NCBI GenBank assembly: GCA_001724265.1
Contig: MEDY01000270.1
Coordinates: forward strand, 1 to 42,102
Origin: Rhizaria sp. SCN 62-66
Taxonomy: Eukaryota; Rhizaria, unplaced
DNA: 42,102 nt
Direction: 5' to 3'
Position 1 is the first letter of the stretch; each line of letters begins with the position of its first letter. Shown here piece after piece: positions 11,007 to 21,654 of this stretch. The position numbers were made by a program, and so were the translations under genes. Below the pieces are notes generated by a model. The model was given only the letters and a program-made list of their open reading frames with translations. It was not told the DNA's origin and ran no database searches.

Positions 11007-13685
11007 TCACGCCTTCTGATAGAGCCCGCTGCCGCCCGCGACGGGCGCACGGTCCCTGTACGAGCCCGTGCCAGTGACGCTGAGCCCACCATCGTTGTTG
11101 TTGTTGTTGTTGTTGTTGCTGTTGTTGTTGCTGTTGTTGTTGTTGCCGCGGAGTGTGTTGTAGCCTTGCTGGCGCTGGCCATAGCCGTGCTGCGGCTGCT
11201 GCTGCGGGCTGCCAACGAGCCCGGCTAGCGACGGCAGCGACCCGCCACCGCCACCGCGACCAGTGCCACTCAGCGAACTGCTGCTGTTGTTGTTGCTGCT
11301 GTTGCTGTTGTTGGAGAGCGAGGTCTGCCGCAGCCGCATCGCAAGCGCGGTCAAAGACAGCGCGCCGCTAGCGCCCGCGCCACCTTGCTGCGACTGCGCC
11401 TGGCTGCCGTGACCGGCGCCGGCCTGCTTGCCCTGGCCGTACGGGGACTGATACCGCGCGCTCACATTGCCGCCGCCGCCGCCAGTATGATGCTGTTGCT
11501 GTTGCTGTTGTTGCTGAGCGCGCGCCAGGCCCATGAGCGCGGAGACAGAGGTCGAGGCTGCGAGACCCCCACTGCTCGCGCCGGCACCGCCCGCGCCAGT
11601 GACACCGGCGGCATTGTTGCCGCCGCCGTGACCGGTAGCGATGCGCGGCACGGCGACGGCGCCCGAGGACGTGGCCGTGGCAATGGGCAGGCCCTGGAGC
11701 GACGGCAGTGCGCCCGCGCCCGTGCCATTGACGCCCGCGAGTCCAGGAATGCTGATGCCACCGACGGAGTGCTTGCGGAGCGCGGCGGCGGCGCCCGCTG
11801 CGTTTAGCCCCGGTCCAGCACCGATGGGGCCCGTGAGACCGACGAACGAGCCGCCGTTGGCTTGCGCGTACGCCAAAGCCAGCAGAGACGACGTCGAGGA
11901 CGAGGACGCGGAGGACGAGGACCCGTACAGCCCACCGCCGCCGCCACTGGCGCCGTTGCCGTTCGCGGCGTTGTTGGGGTGGCTGCCGAGCGAGGACGAC
12001 GACGGGGACGGGGACAGCCCCAGCCCCAGGTAATGCGGCGGCGCGACGGCCGCCGTGGGGCTCGCTCCGCCCGCGGCACCGCCGGTGCCACCAAGACTCA
12101 TGTTGCTGCTGTTGTTGCCGCCGTTCGCGCCGTTTGTGGCGAGGTTGTGTGAGGCGCGGAGCGAGTCCCGGCGGCCGCGCGCGGCGGCGGCGGCGGCAGT
12201 GGCGGCGGCCACCGCGGCCGCAGTCGCCGCCGCGCCCGCTGAGTCTGACATCCCACCGCTCGCGTTGGTAGTAGCGCCATTGTTGCTGTTGTTAGCAAGG
12301 GGGTCAACGGATTTGCGACGGGGACGGGACAGACTGGCGCCGGCAGGCACGCGCGGTCCCCCCTCGTTTCCACCGCCGTCTTCGTTGTTGTTGCTGTCGT
12401 TAATTGTGGTGCCCGTGGCCGTGGCGGCGGCGGCGGCCAGGACGGCCTTGCGGGCAGCCACGGCCGCCGCGGCCTTGGACTCGCGCGTCTGCCTCCTGCC
12501 GCCAGCAGCAGCGCCAGCAGCAGCAGCGGCGGCGTTGCTGACAGCGTTGGCATTCACATTCGCGTTGGTGCTGCTGCTGTTCGCACTGGCGCTCAACGCG
12601 GCTGCGGCTGCGGCAGCTGCGGCAGAGGGCGCGACGTTCTTGCTCGGCGACGCAGCTGCATTGCCAGCGCCGCTCGCGCCGGTCGTGACAGATGCAGCAC
12701 CATTGCCAGGCGCGTTGGCGGCGGTGGCGCCGGCGCCGGCGCCAGTGCCACCGCCGGTTTGCGCCGTGGCGGCGACGGCGGCGCCGACGCCCTTGGCCCG
12801 CGTCTCGGCCTCGCGCAAGTCCTTGAAGTAGGCGTGCTTGAGCGCCTGCTTGGCCGTGATACGTTTCTCGGGATCGTACGCCAGCAGCTTCTCGAGCAGG
12901 TCGAGGCAGTCCGGCGTGGCGTGCGGCAGCAAGGGCGCGATGCCGGTGCCCTTGCGCGGGGCCAGGTTGAGCGACTTGAGGTGCGGCGAGTGGCGCTTGA
13001 GGGACTCGAGCAGATGCGGCGGCGGAGTGCCCATAACGGCGTGAATCTTCTCGATCTGATCAGGCTCATTAGTGCCGGGAAACAGTGGGGATAGAGCCAT
13101 GACTTCGAAAAAGACGCAGCCGACACCCCAGATGTCCATTTTGTGGTCGTACATGCCCGATGTGAGCAGGCACTCGGGGGCGCGGTACCAGCGCGTCGAG
13201 ATGTACTCCGTGTACGGTTGTTTGGTGTAGATGCCGCGGCACGAGCCGAAGTCGGCGACTTTGAGCTCGTCGCCGAGTAGGAGCACGTTCTCGGGCTTGA
13301 TGTCGCGGTGGAAGATGCCGTGCTTGTGCATGTGCGCGATGGCCTTGAGGAGTTGGTACATGAGCAGCTTCACCTTCGCAGGGCGCAGATACTGCTTGCG
13401 GCCGCGGATCAGCTCGTAGATGTTGCACTCCATGAGCTCGAACACAAGCGCGAGGCGGCCCGTCTGCTTGTCGAACAAAACCTCCTGCAAGTCGATGATG
13501 TTCGGGTGCGGGTTCAGCCGGCGCAGGGCCTGGACTTCGCGCAGCGCGTTGACTTGCTCCGTTGACTTAAAGTGCGATTTCATGCATTTGACGGCTGAGA
13601 ACTGGCCCGTCACCACCGACTGCGCTTTGAGGACCTCGGAGAAGGTGCCCTCGCCCTTCTTCGCCACCAGGCGGTACTGGTTCAT
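11007..13685 (-). CDS. MOK: MOK-type protein kinase (RCK/MAK family)
   Basis: A single open frame of 892 residues. RCK kinases are CMGC Ser/Thr kinases related to MAK and ICK, several of which act in cilium length control. The kinase domain fills residues 1-290: G-loop GEGTFSEV (11-18), Lys33 in FSAVKC, Glu50 in LREVQALRRLNPHPN, HRD 126-128 in GIFHRDIKPEN, DFG 145-147, and the activation loop KQPYTEYISTRWYRAPE with T159-E160-Y161, followed by a CMGC insert. RLNPHPN and KQPYTEYISTRWYRAPECLLT are diagnostic of MOK over MAK/ICK. All catalytic residues are present. After about residue 300 come nearly 600 residues of Ala/Gly/Ser/Asn/Gln repeats with no domain, much longer than the human C-terminal tail. 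No intron is needed. The 5' region is GC-rich and contains acceptor-like sequences, so a non-coding upstream exon is possible. Confidence 0.9.
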   Translation of the reverse strand: MNQYRLVAKKGEGTFSEVLKAQSVVTGQFSAVKCMKSHFKSTEQVNALREVQALRRLNPHPNIIDLQEVLFDKQTGRLALVFELMECNIYELIRGRKQYLRPAKVKLLMYQLLKAIAHMHKHGIFHRDIKPENVLLLGDELKVADFGSCRGIYTKQPYTEYISTRWYRAPECLLTSGMYDHKMDIWGVGCVFFEVMALSPLFPGTNEPDQIEKIHAVMGTPPPHLLESLKRHSPHLKSLNLAPRKGTGIAPLLPHATPDCLDLLEKLLAYDPEKRITAKQALKHAYFKDLREAETRAKGVGAAVAATAQTGGGTGAGAGATAANAPGNGAASVTTGASGAGNAAASPSKNVAPSAAAAAAAAALSASANSSSTNANVNANAVSNAAAAAAGAAAGGRRQTRESKAAAAVAARKAVLAAAAATATGTTINDSNNNEDGGGNEGGPRVPAGASLSRPRRKSVDPLANNSNNGATTNASGGMSDSAGAAATAAAVAAATAAAAAARGRRDSLRASHNLATNGANGGNNSSNMSLGGTGGAAGGASPTAAVAPPHYLGLGLSPSPSSSSLGSHPNNAANGNGASGGGGGLYGSSSSASSSSTSSLLALAYAQANGGSFVGLTGPIGAGPGLNAAGAAAALRKHSVGGISIPGLAGVNGTGAGALPSLQGLPIATATSSGAVAVPRIATGHGGGNNAAGVTGAGGAGASSGGLAASTSVSALMGLARAQQQQQQQQHHTGGGGGNVSARYQSPYGQGKQAGAGHGSQAQSQQGGAGASGALSLTALAMRLRQTSLSNNSNSSNNNSSSSLSGTGRGGGGGSLPSLAGLVGSPQQQPQHGYGQRQQGYNTLRGNNNNSNNNSNNNNNNNNDGGLSVTGTGSYRDRAPVAGGSGLYQKA

Positions 13686-14648
13686 CGTGTGCGCGCCAGT
13701 GCGGGGCCGATGGGCAGAGCGGGGGAGTGCGGAAGGCTCCGGAGAGCGGGCGCGTGGGGCGTTGAAGGACCTGGAAGCGCTTAGTTAGTCCTGACGCGGA
13801 CGCGGGCTGCGAGAGGGCCGGAGAAAGGGGAGAGCGCGGGCGCGGGCGCGGCGGATTGGCCTGGGCGCCGCAGCGCGCGGAGGGGGAGCGGGGGAAAAGC
13901 GCCGGACGGGCGGTGGGAGTCGCTGGGAGAGACCTGAACACGCAGAGGCGCTTACTCAAGCTGCCTGACGGTCTGGGAGGGTTTGCAGCAGAGAAGCTCT
14001 GACGCTGCTGGGAACGCAGAGAAGACGAGGGTGAAAACAAGACAAAAGTATGAGCGAAAAACCACACCGGGTCGCACAAATACACTGTGGATATGGTACA
14101 CGGTGATACAGGACAAAGCTAGAGCGAAGGGATTGTGGTGGAACCACGAAACTCATCCTGGGGTCGTCCTCCTCGCGATGAGTCGACTTTATACCAAACA
14201 TAGACCACATGGTACAATGCTGAATAAAAAGACAACGAATCACGGAGAGATATAGCTCATACTACAATTTGACAGCAGACCACGAAGATATGACGGCGAA
14301 TTTGGCTAAATCAGACGAGCAGTTACTCCCGCCTCCGAAAATGCTTCTTTTCCTTGCTTTCGGCCCTTTTTCACGAACCAGACCAGGCCCAGACGGCGTG
14401 GTTTGGCGCAGCTATTTGCACCACGCATATCTCGTTATTACATCGTCAGTTCACTATCTAGCACGCTTATTGCAACTGTTGGTGGGCGTTTCTATTAGTT
14501 TTATCTATGCTGTCTAAACAGACAAGACTCATGTCTTGTTTCTCAGCACGCCCTTGCATTCCCGTCGTCCTTCTGTGTTCGCCAAGCTCACATGTTGCCC
14601 CTGTTTTCAACTCTGCCACCACCCCCTTGTTCCACCAGCGTTTCTCCG
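13686..14648. other. Divergent promoter region (MOK - / CX9C protein +)
   Basis: About 960 bases between two divergent genes. The MOK side is GC-rich; its sense strand reads ACTAACTAAGCGCTTCCAG about 110 bases before the ATG, which looks like a branch site plus acceptor. On the other side a long pyrimidine tract ends in CCACCAG, 10 bases before the ATG at 14649. No supported gene lies between. Confidence 0.5.
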
Positions 14649-15242
14649 ATGTCGGACGACACGACGACCAAGTTCGAGTACAGCGTGGGCAAGAACGAGT
14701 TCGACCGCAACAACCCGATGTACCAGATGGAGAACGCGTGCCCCGAGGAGCGCGCCCAGTACCAACACTGCGTCGATAACTTCTACGCCCTCAACATCAA
14801 CGTCCGCCTCACCTCGCCCGGTACGCACAACCTCTATCCAACTCACCGCTGTCGATATGGAGATTATACATGGCTTGCTATCGTCGCTTCTGTCACGCTT
14901 TGGATTGCTAACGCTTCATGTCGTCGCAACGCTTTGCTTCGACCTTCATTCATTGTTTCGCTTCACCCACTCATACAAACTCTGTCCTGTCTCTCTCTTG
15001 CTCTGTTTTCTTACATTCTGCTGTTATATTTTTGTTTCCCGCCCGCAGGCCGCTACCAACGCTCGTGCAAAGAGGAGTACGGCACGTTCAAGTCGTGCCT
15101 GTTGATCCACATGGAGCATTGGGCCAAGTCACGCCAGAACCAGTACTCCGGGCTCTATGACGCCGAGAAGAAGCCGCAGAAGACGGCCGCGGAGCTCCGC
15201 GAGGACGTCCTTAAGTCCCATTCCGGCCCCTCCTCCCTCTAA
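14649..15242 (+). CDS. Twin CX9C mitochondrial protein, TRIAP1/Mdm35-like
   Basis: Two exons, 14649-14820 and 15049-15242, joined through a split GGC codon (donor GTACGC, acceptor CCGCAG), give 121 residues. Cysteines at 31, 41, 64 and 74 form two CX9C motifs 22 residues apart (ACPEERAQYQHC and CKEEYGTFKSC), the helix-loop-helix fold oxidised by MIA40 in the intermembrane space. The spacing and the ACxxxxxxYxxC and F-K-S-C pattern recall TRIAP1/Mdm35, the chaperone of PRELI/Ups lipid-transfer proteins, but the N- and C-terminal extensions (KKPQKTAAELREDVL) are not typical of it. Other twin-CX9C proteins (CMC, respiratory-chain subunits) remain possible. I start at MSDDTTT rather than an in-frame ATG 57 bases upstream because MIA40 clients lack presequences and a pyrimidine tract with CAG intervenes. 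Confidence 0.75.
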   Translation: MSDDTTTKFEYSVGKNEFDRNNPMYQMENACPEERAQYQHCVDNFYALNINVRLTSPGTHNLYPTHRCRYGDYTWLAIVASVTLWIANASCRRNALLRPSFIVSLHPLIQTLSCLSLALFSYILLLYFCFPPAGRYQRSCKEEYGTFKSCLLIHMEHWAKSRQNQYSGLYDAEKKPQKTAAELREDVLKSHSGPSSL

Positions 15243-15842
15243 GTGCGCCGTCGGCGGCGTACTTACATCTGGCAAGGAGCCAACGATGGTTATGGTGCAG
15301 TGAAGCTGTCGCCTTTGCTGTTGCATTGCAGTTAAGGTCTCACTTGGTCCCCTGGCGTGGCAAGAGGTGGGAATTGGCCCCTATGGGCCCCCAATTTCCG
15401 TGTGACGCCATCTAAACACAATTGTGACTCGCAATCGCACGAGGAAAACAGTTAATTGTAGTTAATTATAGTAACCACAGCACGAAATCACATTCAAGCC
15501 CTACACAGTAAACCCAAAAGTACAAACAAAAGCTGCTGAGGCGAGAAAACAGTGACCGATCACAGTTATAGCGAGCGATTTAACAACGCGAAGAGGGACT
15601 AAAGATACTCACGAGCTGTATTGTTCATTGTTCGTTGTTCGTTGCCAACGCTAGTTTGGTCTTGGCCCGGCTGAGTGTTTCAGTTGGGCTAAGTATCAGT
15701 ACGCAAAGCAACGGTTGGTTCTTTCCTTCTTTCTTTTAAAACAAAACAAAACAACAAAACATGCATTTTCTTTCTTTACCTATAATAATATTACTCTTAA
15801 TAATACACAACATAGTATGAATTCACACACTCGCCGCAGACT
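15243..15842. other. Intergenic, convergent (CX9C protein and CHAF1A 3' ends)
   Basis: Both 3'UTRs lie here. A stem-loop at 15369-15399 is described separately. The rest is AT-rich with no coding signal. Confidence 0.5.
15369..15399. repeat. Inverted repeat / stem-loop
   Basis: GGGAATTGG at 15369-15377 pairs with CCAATTTCC at 15391-15399 (one G-T pair), and an inner CCC/GGG pair closes a TAT loop with a CCC bulge. It sits 127 bases past the CX9C stop and before the CHAF1A 3' end, so it may act in 3' end formation; this is inference. Confidence 0.55.
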
Positions 15843-17097
15843 TCAAACACCATCCGTCATCGCCGCCACCGCAGCAGGAGCAGCAGCCTCACCACCACCA
15901 GCAGCGACGACAACATCAGCGTCGGTCACCGCAGCGGGCGCCGTAGTGCCGGCGGCGACAGTGCCAGCGCCAGAGGGCGTCACAGCAGTTGGGGCGATGA
16001 CCTTCCTGACCTTTTTCATCGCAGTGAGCGTCGTCACCCCCCCCGGCGCAGGCGCAACAACAACAGGCGCGGTCGCAGGCGCATTCGCGGGCGCAGGCGC
16101 GGTGGCCGAGGTCGCGGCGGCAGCAGCAGCAGCAGCGGCGGCGGCGGCGGCAGCGGCGGCAGCAGCCTTCTTGCCTGCCGCCGCGCCGGCCCCTCCGCCG
16201 CGCCCGCCCTTGCGCTGCGCAGGTGCGCCGACGAGCGGGTTGAACAGCAGTGCCGCGCTCCTTGCCGCCGCCGCTGCCGCCGTCGTCGCCCGCCCGCCCG
16301 CGCCACCGCCCGCGCCCGCCGCAGCGCCGGCGCTTGCGGGGGCGTGGGCGGTGAGGAGGATCCCTCCGAACGCCGCGAGCGGCCACTGGGGCGCGTCCGG
16401 GTTGACCGCGAGCGCGTGTGTGGTCTGCAGCGCGGCGAGCTCGGCGGCGCCGCGGCACTGCCACCAGCCCGGCACGGGACCGAAGACGCGCGGGACAGCG
16501 CTGGCGCCGGCGGCCGCGGCGCTGCCTGCGTCGGCGTCGTCGGCCGAAGGCAGCAGAAACGTGTTGTCGTTGAGGAACTGCCCACCCGTGGCGGCGTCGG
16601 CGTCGTCGTCGTCGTCCTCTTCGTCGTCGTCGCTGTCGCCGTCACTGCCGCTCACGCCGCCGTCTTCTTCCCACTCGCCGTCCGACTCGACGGTGTAGTC
16701 CAGCAGCCCGCACGCCGAGAGAGGGCGGCGGGAGAGCGCGCGCGACACGAAAGCCGTCAGACGCAGCATCGGTGGGATTGAAAGCACCGCGCTGCGCGGC
16801 GCTGCTGCTGTTGCTGTTGTTGTTGGTGCCGCTCCCGAAGTTAAGCCGCCGCGAGTGCGCGACTGGCGCTCAATCGCGCGACGCGGCTTAGCTTCGAGCA
16901 GCGGCTTGGCTTCGCGGCGCGCGTCGACGGCGAGCAGCGCGCGCGCGGCGGCCTTGATGACGCTCTCTGCAACGGGGCTCGCGCCGGGGTTGCCGAGCGC
17001 GGGGAACCGGCCGTACCAGGGGGGACGGTTCGCGTGCACCGAAGGGAACTGGACGAGTTTGCGCACGAGAGGAGCGACGACAGACGAGGCGCTATTA

Positions 17098-17132
<35 letters not shown>

Positions 17133-20100
17133 TTGCTTCTGAGAAGAACCGCCGATGGTGACGCCGCCATCGCTCTTGTTTTCACTGCTGCTGCTGTTGT
17201 TGTTGTTGTTGTCATCATCATCGTCGTCACCGATCACGGTCACCGAGTCGCCATGGCCGTTGACTGGAAGACCCTGCTTCTGCGTCTGCTTCTGCGCCTC
17301 AGACTGTGCGTTCTTGGGTAGCTGGAGCGTTTTGTGGTGATAAGCAAGCGTGCCGAGTGTGTCGTCCGTCCACGTGACGCCGCCGACGGTCACCGGACCC
17401 AGCGCGCTGGCCGCAGCCGCGCACGCCGCCACCAGTCCCTCCAGGCCCTCCTCCGCACCCTCACCGCTCTCCCCACAAGCACTCGCGCTGCTGCTCGAAT
17501 TCGCGCTCGAACTGGTGGTGTTGAGTGTCTGGCCGTTGGCGCCGAGCGTGGTGACAACCTGTCGCGGCTGCCCGCCCGCCTTGCCTCCTTCGCCGGCCTT
17601 CTTCGAGTCAAACACCAGCGCCACGAACGACCGCCGCGCGGCGCCGTCGCCGCCGTCGCCGGCCGCGCCGGCCGCGGGCGCCGCGCGCGCCTCTGCGGCG
17701 GCGGCCGACGCGGCGGCGACGTAGATGCCCGCGCGGCGGCGGCGGCGGACGAGCGCGCGCGCCTGGGCCGCGCCCTTGCCGCGCGTGTAGGCGGCGACGA
17801 AGGCGCGGGCGGCGTCAGCGTCAACAGCGTCGACGACGACGACGGCGGGGGGCTCGGTGCGCACGCGGTCAGAGCTGCTGGAGCTGCTGCTTGAGCTATC
17901 GCTGTCTGTCATCGCGCTGGCTGCAGTCGCAGGCGCAGCGCCAGAAGAAGAGGGACGCCAGTCGGGTGGCAGCTGCGGTCGGGGCATGTAGCCAGCAGCG
18001 TTGGCGGCGGCGGCGGCGGTGGCAGCGGCGGTGGCGGCCGCGTTGCTGACGGGGTGGCCGGGGAGCGGCGCCATCGTACAGTGCGCAGGGATGTAGTACG
18101 CGCGGAATCGGCCAGCGCTGGCGGCGCCGGCGCCGGTGAGCCTGCGCCCTGCGCTGCCGCTGCTGCCGCTGCCGCCGACACTGGAGCCGGTGAGTCTGCT
18201 GGGCGTGCCCGGTGCGTTCGCACAGTGAGCAGTGGCGTTGTTGTTGGCGTTTGTGGTGAGCCCGAAGGCGGCGATCACGCTGCCCATGCTGCCCGCATTA
18301 GACCCCGAGACAGACCCCGAGCCAGAACCTGAGCCGGAGGCGGTGGCCGATGTGGCAGGAAAGAGGCCGCCCAGCACGACGGCAGCGCCTGTGCCCCCGA
18401 CGACGGCAACGACACCAGAGTCGCGGCTGGGGGAGCTCGCGCTCGCGGTACTGGCGTCTGTCGCGGCGTTCGCGGCGGCGGCAGGGGCGGCGGCGGACTG
18501 GGAAATGAAGCGAGCCATGAAGGAGTTGGAGATAGCGGCTTTCTTTTTCTTCTCAGCGTCTTCGGCGGCCTTCTTGTCCTCAGCCGCCTTGGCCTCGGCC
18601 GCGGCGCGCTTCTCTGCCTCCTTGGTCTCCCTCTCGCGCTTGCGCTCCTTTTCCTTTTCTTCCTTCTCCTTCTCCCTGCGCAAGTTTAGCACAATCACAA
18701 CAACAAAACAAAAGTATAGATGAGTGAACAACAATATGTTAGATTTCTAATACATACATCATTACCAGCAAAAAATTACAACCCGATATAGTTAGACTCA
18801 TTAATTTAGTGTGGAGCAATAAAATCTTTCTTACGTTACGTACTTTGCTTCCGCGGCAGCCTTGCGCTCGCCCTCCTTCTCCTCCTTGTCCTTGGCCTTG
18901 GCGGCGGCCTCCTTGGCCTTGGCCTCCTCCTTAGCGGCCTTCTGCCGCGCCTCGCCTTGCTCCCGCACGGCCTTACCGATTTTCTCCTCGAGAGCAGCTA
19001 GCTTGATCAGCTCATCGTTGCTGCCTGCGCCCGCGGTTGAGCCTGAGTACTTGCACGCGGCATCGACCAGCGCCCTGCGCGCGCGCACGAGCGTCTCGAA
19101 CCCCTTCCTGGCGCGGCGCACGGCCTGCACAGCGGCCTTAAGCGTGGCGGGGAAGAGCTCGACGGCGCTCGGGGCCGCCTCCCACACCCACCACAGCTCG
19201 GGGGTCGTGTCCACGGACTTGACCGCCGTGCGCGGGGGCTGGAGCCCGCAGGGGCGCCGCTCGGCCACGGTCTGGATGCCGGCTTCGAGTGACGCCAGCA
19301 CAGCGGCAGCGCTCGCAGCGTCCGCGTCGCTCATAATACTTGCACTCGCACCGCTCGCACTGTTGTTGGCGGCGTTGTTGTCTGCGAGGGTGGAAGGGTG
19401 GTTGGGCAGGAGCAGGGAGCGGACGTAGAGCGCAAGCGGGCGCAGCGGCAGCGCGGAGCACTGCACGAGTCGCACCAACAGCTGGTGGTGGCGTGGCGGA
19501 AACGGCAGCGTGGGGTCCAAAGCAGGCTCAAACTCACTAGCACCGCTCGCACTCGCACTGAAATTAGCGTCGCTGTCACCAGCGCTGCCACTAGCATGCG
19601 TTGCCGCTGCGTTCGCGGCGCTGGACGGCAGGGCGAGTGTGCCAGCGACGTGGTTGTGGTAGGCCTCGAGCAGCGTCATCGTCTCGGGGTGGGTCAGAAA
19701 CGACGCCGTCTGCGCCATCAAACCCACGGGGCGCGGCACAGGGGCCGCCGGCTCCTCGCCCGCCGCAAGAGCAGCAGCAGCCCCGGTTACGGGGCCCGCG
19801 CTGGCGCTCACAGTGGCGGGGTTCGTCGATGAGGAGGAGAAATCGGTGAGGTAGCAGCGCGGGCCGTGGTAGAGTGCGGTGTCGAGCTCAGACTGGCACA
19901 GCGCAACCTTGGCGGCCCACTCGGCCGGCAGCGCGGGACTGGGGCCCGTCGCGGGGACCGGGGACGGCGCTGCCGCAGCAGAGCTGGAGGCTGCAGTGGA
20001 GGCGCGGGCGCCGCGAGGCTTCTTCGGGGTCGCGGCGGGCAGGCCGCCGTCCGCGGCACCGTCAAGGCTGGGGACGGCGGGGGACGGGCCCGTTGCGGAA

Positions 20101-20381
20101 ACGGGGGCGCGTTTGCGGGTAGCGCGTTCGGGGGTGATGGTGGGAACACCGGGGGGCGCGGGGGAGGCGGTGGCAGAGGAGTCGCCAGCGGCGGCGGTGG
20201 CGGGCCCCGGTGAAGGGAGGATCTGGACGTCCTAATCCTCCGACTTTTCGTCAGTCATGACGCTGCCAACCACGCTGGAGGAGACATTAGGGGTACTCAC
20301 GTCGCCAGGGGGAGGGCTGACATGGGTTGAAGTCGGGGAGGCACTCAGCTCCGCAGGCGGATCCGAGACGGGATCAGACAT
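15843..20381 (-). CDS. CHAF1A: Chromatin assembly factor 1 large subunit (p150)
   Basis: Three minus-strand exons, 20381-20301, 20231-18844 and 18675-15843, give 1433 residues. CAF-1 deposits H3-H4 behind replication forks, recruited by PCNA. The charged KER helix runs across the exon 2/3 junction (about 455-525), rich in KEEAKAKEAAAKAKDKEEK-type repeats, and ends in SNSFMARFI, which resembles the I-x-x-F-F segment after the KER in other CAF-1 subunits. Next comes KLVQFPSVHANRPPWYGRF, the counterpart of the human KLLQF...NHRPxYWGTW block. About residue 1148 follow LLDYTVESDGEWEED and a long Asp/Glu run: the histone-binding ED region. An N-terminal KKPRGAR may be nuclear targeting. Long Ala, Ser and Asn runs, a 12-Gln run and a poly-Ala tail enlarge the protein. 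Exon 1 is inferred: a 69-base GTGAGT...TTAG intron removes the only in-frame stop. The main body is certain, exon 1 probable. Confidence 0.85.
17100..17135 (-). repeat. CAG/CAA run coding 12 Gln in CHAF1A
   Basis: Ten CTG and two TTG triplets on the plus strand, read as CAG/CAA on the sense strand, encode twelve consecutive glutamines just before the conserved KLVQF block of CHAF1A. Confidence 0.9.
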
Positions 20382-20850
20382 GCCCCTCGTCTTTGATGCG
20401 AGGTTACACAGAAAAATAGCAAGGTAAGGCAGCGTGCTTAGTAGAAATTATTCAATGAGGTATTATTAAATATAACATACAACTTGTGCTATGAATATTT
20501 AGTCTTATACACTGAAGTACCACGGAGATATCTTGCGAAAATCCAAGCCCCACTTTTGGCGCGGAAACCCGTTGCCGCTTTGCCGCTGCCGCCCGTCGCA
20601 GCGCCTGCCGTCGCTTTTGCTCTCTCAAAGCTCAGTCAAGAGCTGCATAGCCCACAGCTCACATCACAACCACTTGCATACAGATGAACTAACCAATAAT
20701 TTGTATTAGAAACACATTAATGTCAAATTTCACGATTGAATGAACAAACTATATAGACATAGACATACATATCACAACTGAAGTGCGCTCGTGACAGGCT
20801 GGCTTCAGCTGCAGCGCGCTATCATTACAATTCGTAACTGATCGCATAAA
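20382..20850. other. Intergenic, tandem (-/-)
   Basis: CHAF1A 5' region and the 3'UTR of the GCFC gene. AT-rich except for a short GC patch (20560-20615). No gene or structure stands out. Confidence 0.5.
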
Positions 20851-21621
20851 TTAAAACGCGAACATCGGCGGGTTGATCTCGCCGTTCACCACAAACGCCA
20901 ACTGCTGCAGCGCCTTCTCGCTCTTACTCTCCACAGTCGCAGTCGACGTCGCTGTCGCAGTGGCCTGACCGCTGCTCTCGGTCACCCCAGCCTCAGCCTC
21001 AGCCTCAGCCTCCGCAGCCGCTGCGGCGACAACGGCCTTGGCGCACGCAGCAACACGCGAAAGCAGCGACACGCCCACGGGCCCCGGCGCCTCAGCCGCC
21101 AGCCCGGCGCCGGGCACCGCGCTGCCCACGGTCACCCAGTCCCTCGGCAGCGCGGCGGCCAGCGCGGCGCAGTGCGCGACTGCGACCGTGCGCACATAAC
21201 CCGCGTCCGTGGCCCAGGCCGCGGCCTCGGCGCGGAGCACGCCCTCGGTCGCGTCGGCCGCCAGCCACACCAACGGCGTGCTCGCGTGCGTCGACACTGC
21301 GACGGAACTACTTTGACTGGCGCTGGCGCTTTGTTGACTCGGGTTCTGGCTGGCGTTATGACTTGCGTTTTTGCGAGCCACGCGAAGTGCGCGGAGGTGC
21401 GCAGTCGCGGCGCTGAGAAACGGCAGCACGACTTGGCGCAGCAGCGTCATCGCGAGCAACTGCGCCGTCCTATGGGCGTGGCCACTGTACACCGCAGCAG
21501 CTGCAGCTGTGGCGGCGCTTGGACCGACTGTGAGGACGGCTTCGGCGGCGCGGGCGGCAGTGAACCGCAGCTCAGCCGCAACCGCCACAGCCGCAGTTTC
21601 AGTCGCACTCGTAGTCGCAGA

Positions 21622-21654
<33 letters not shown>

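Noticed and set aside
13567-14085. 172-codon minus-strand frame upstream of MOK
   Set aside because: It runs through the MOK 5' region into the kinase in a different frame, with Ser/Pro/Arg composition typical of GC-rich noise.
15715-16698. 327-codon plus-strand frame over the CHAF1A 3' end
   Set aside because: Antisense of the CHAF1A poly-Ala tail; its upstream half is AT-rich untranslated DNA.
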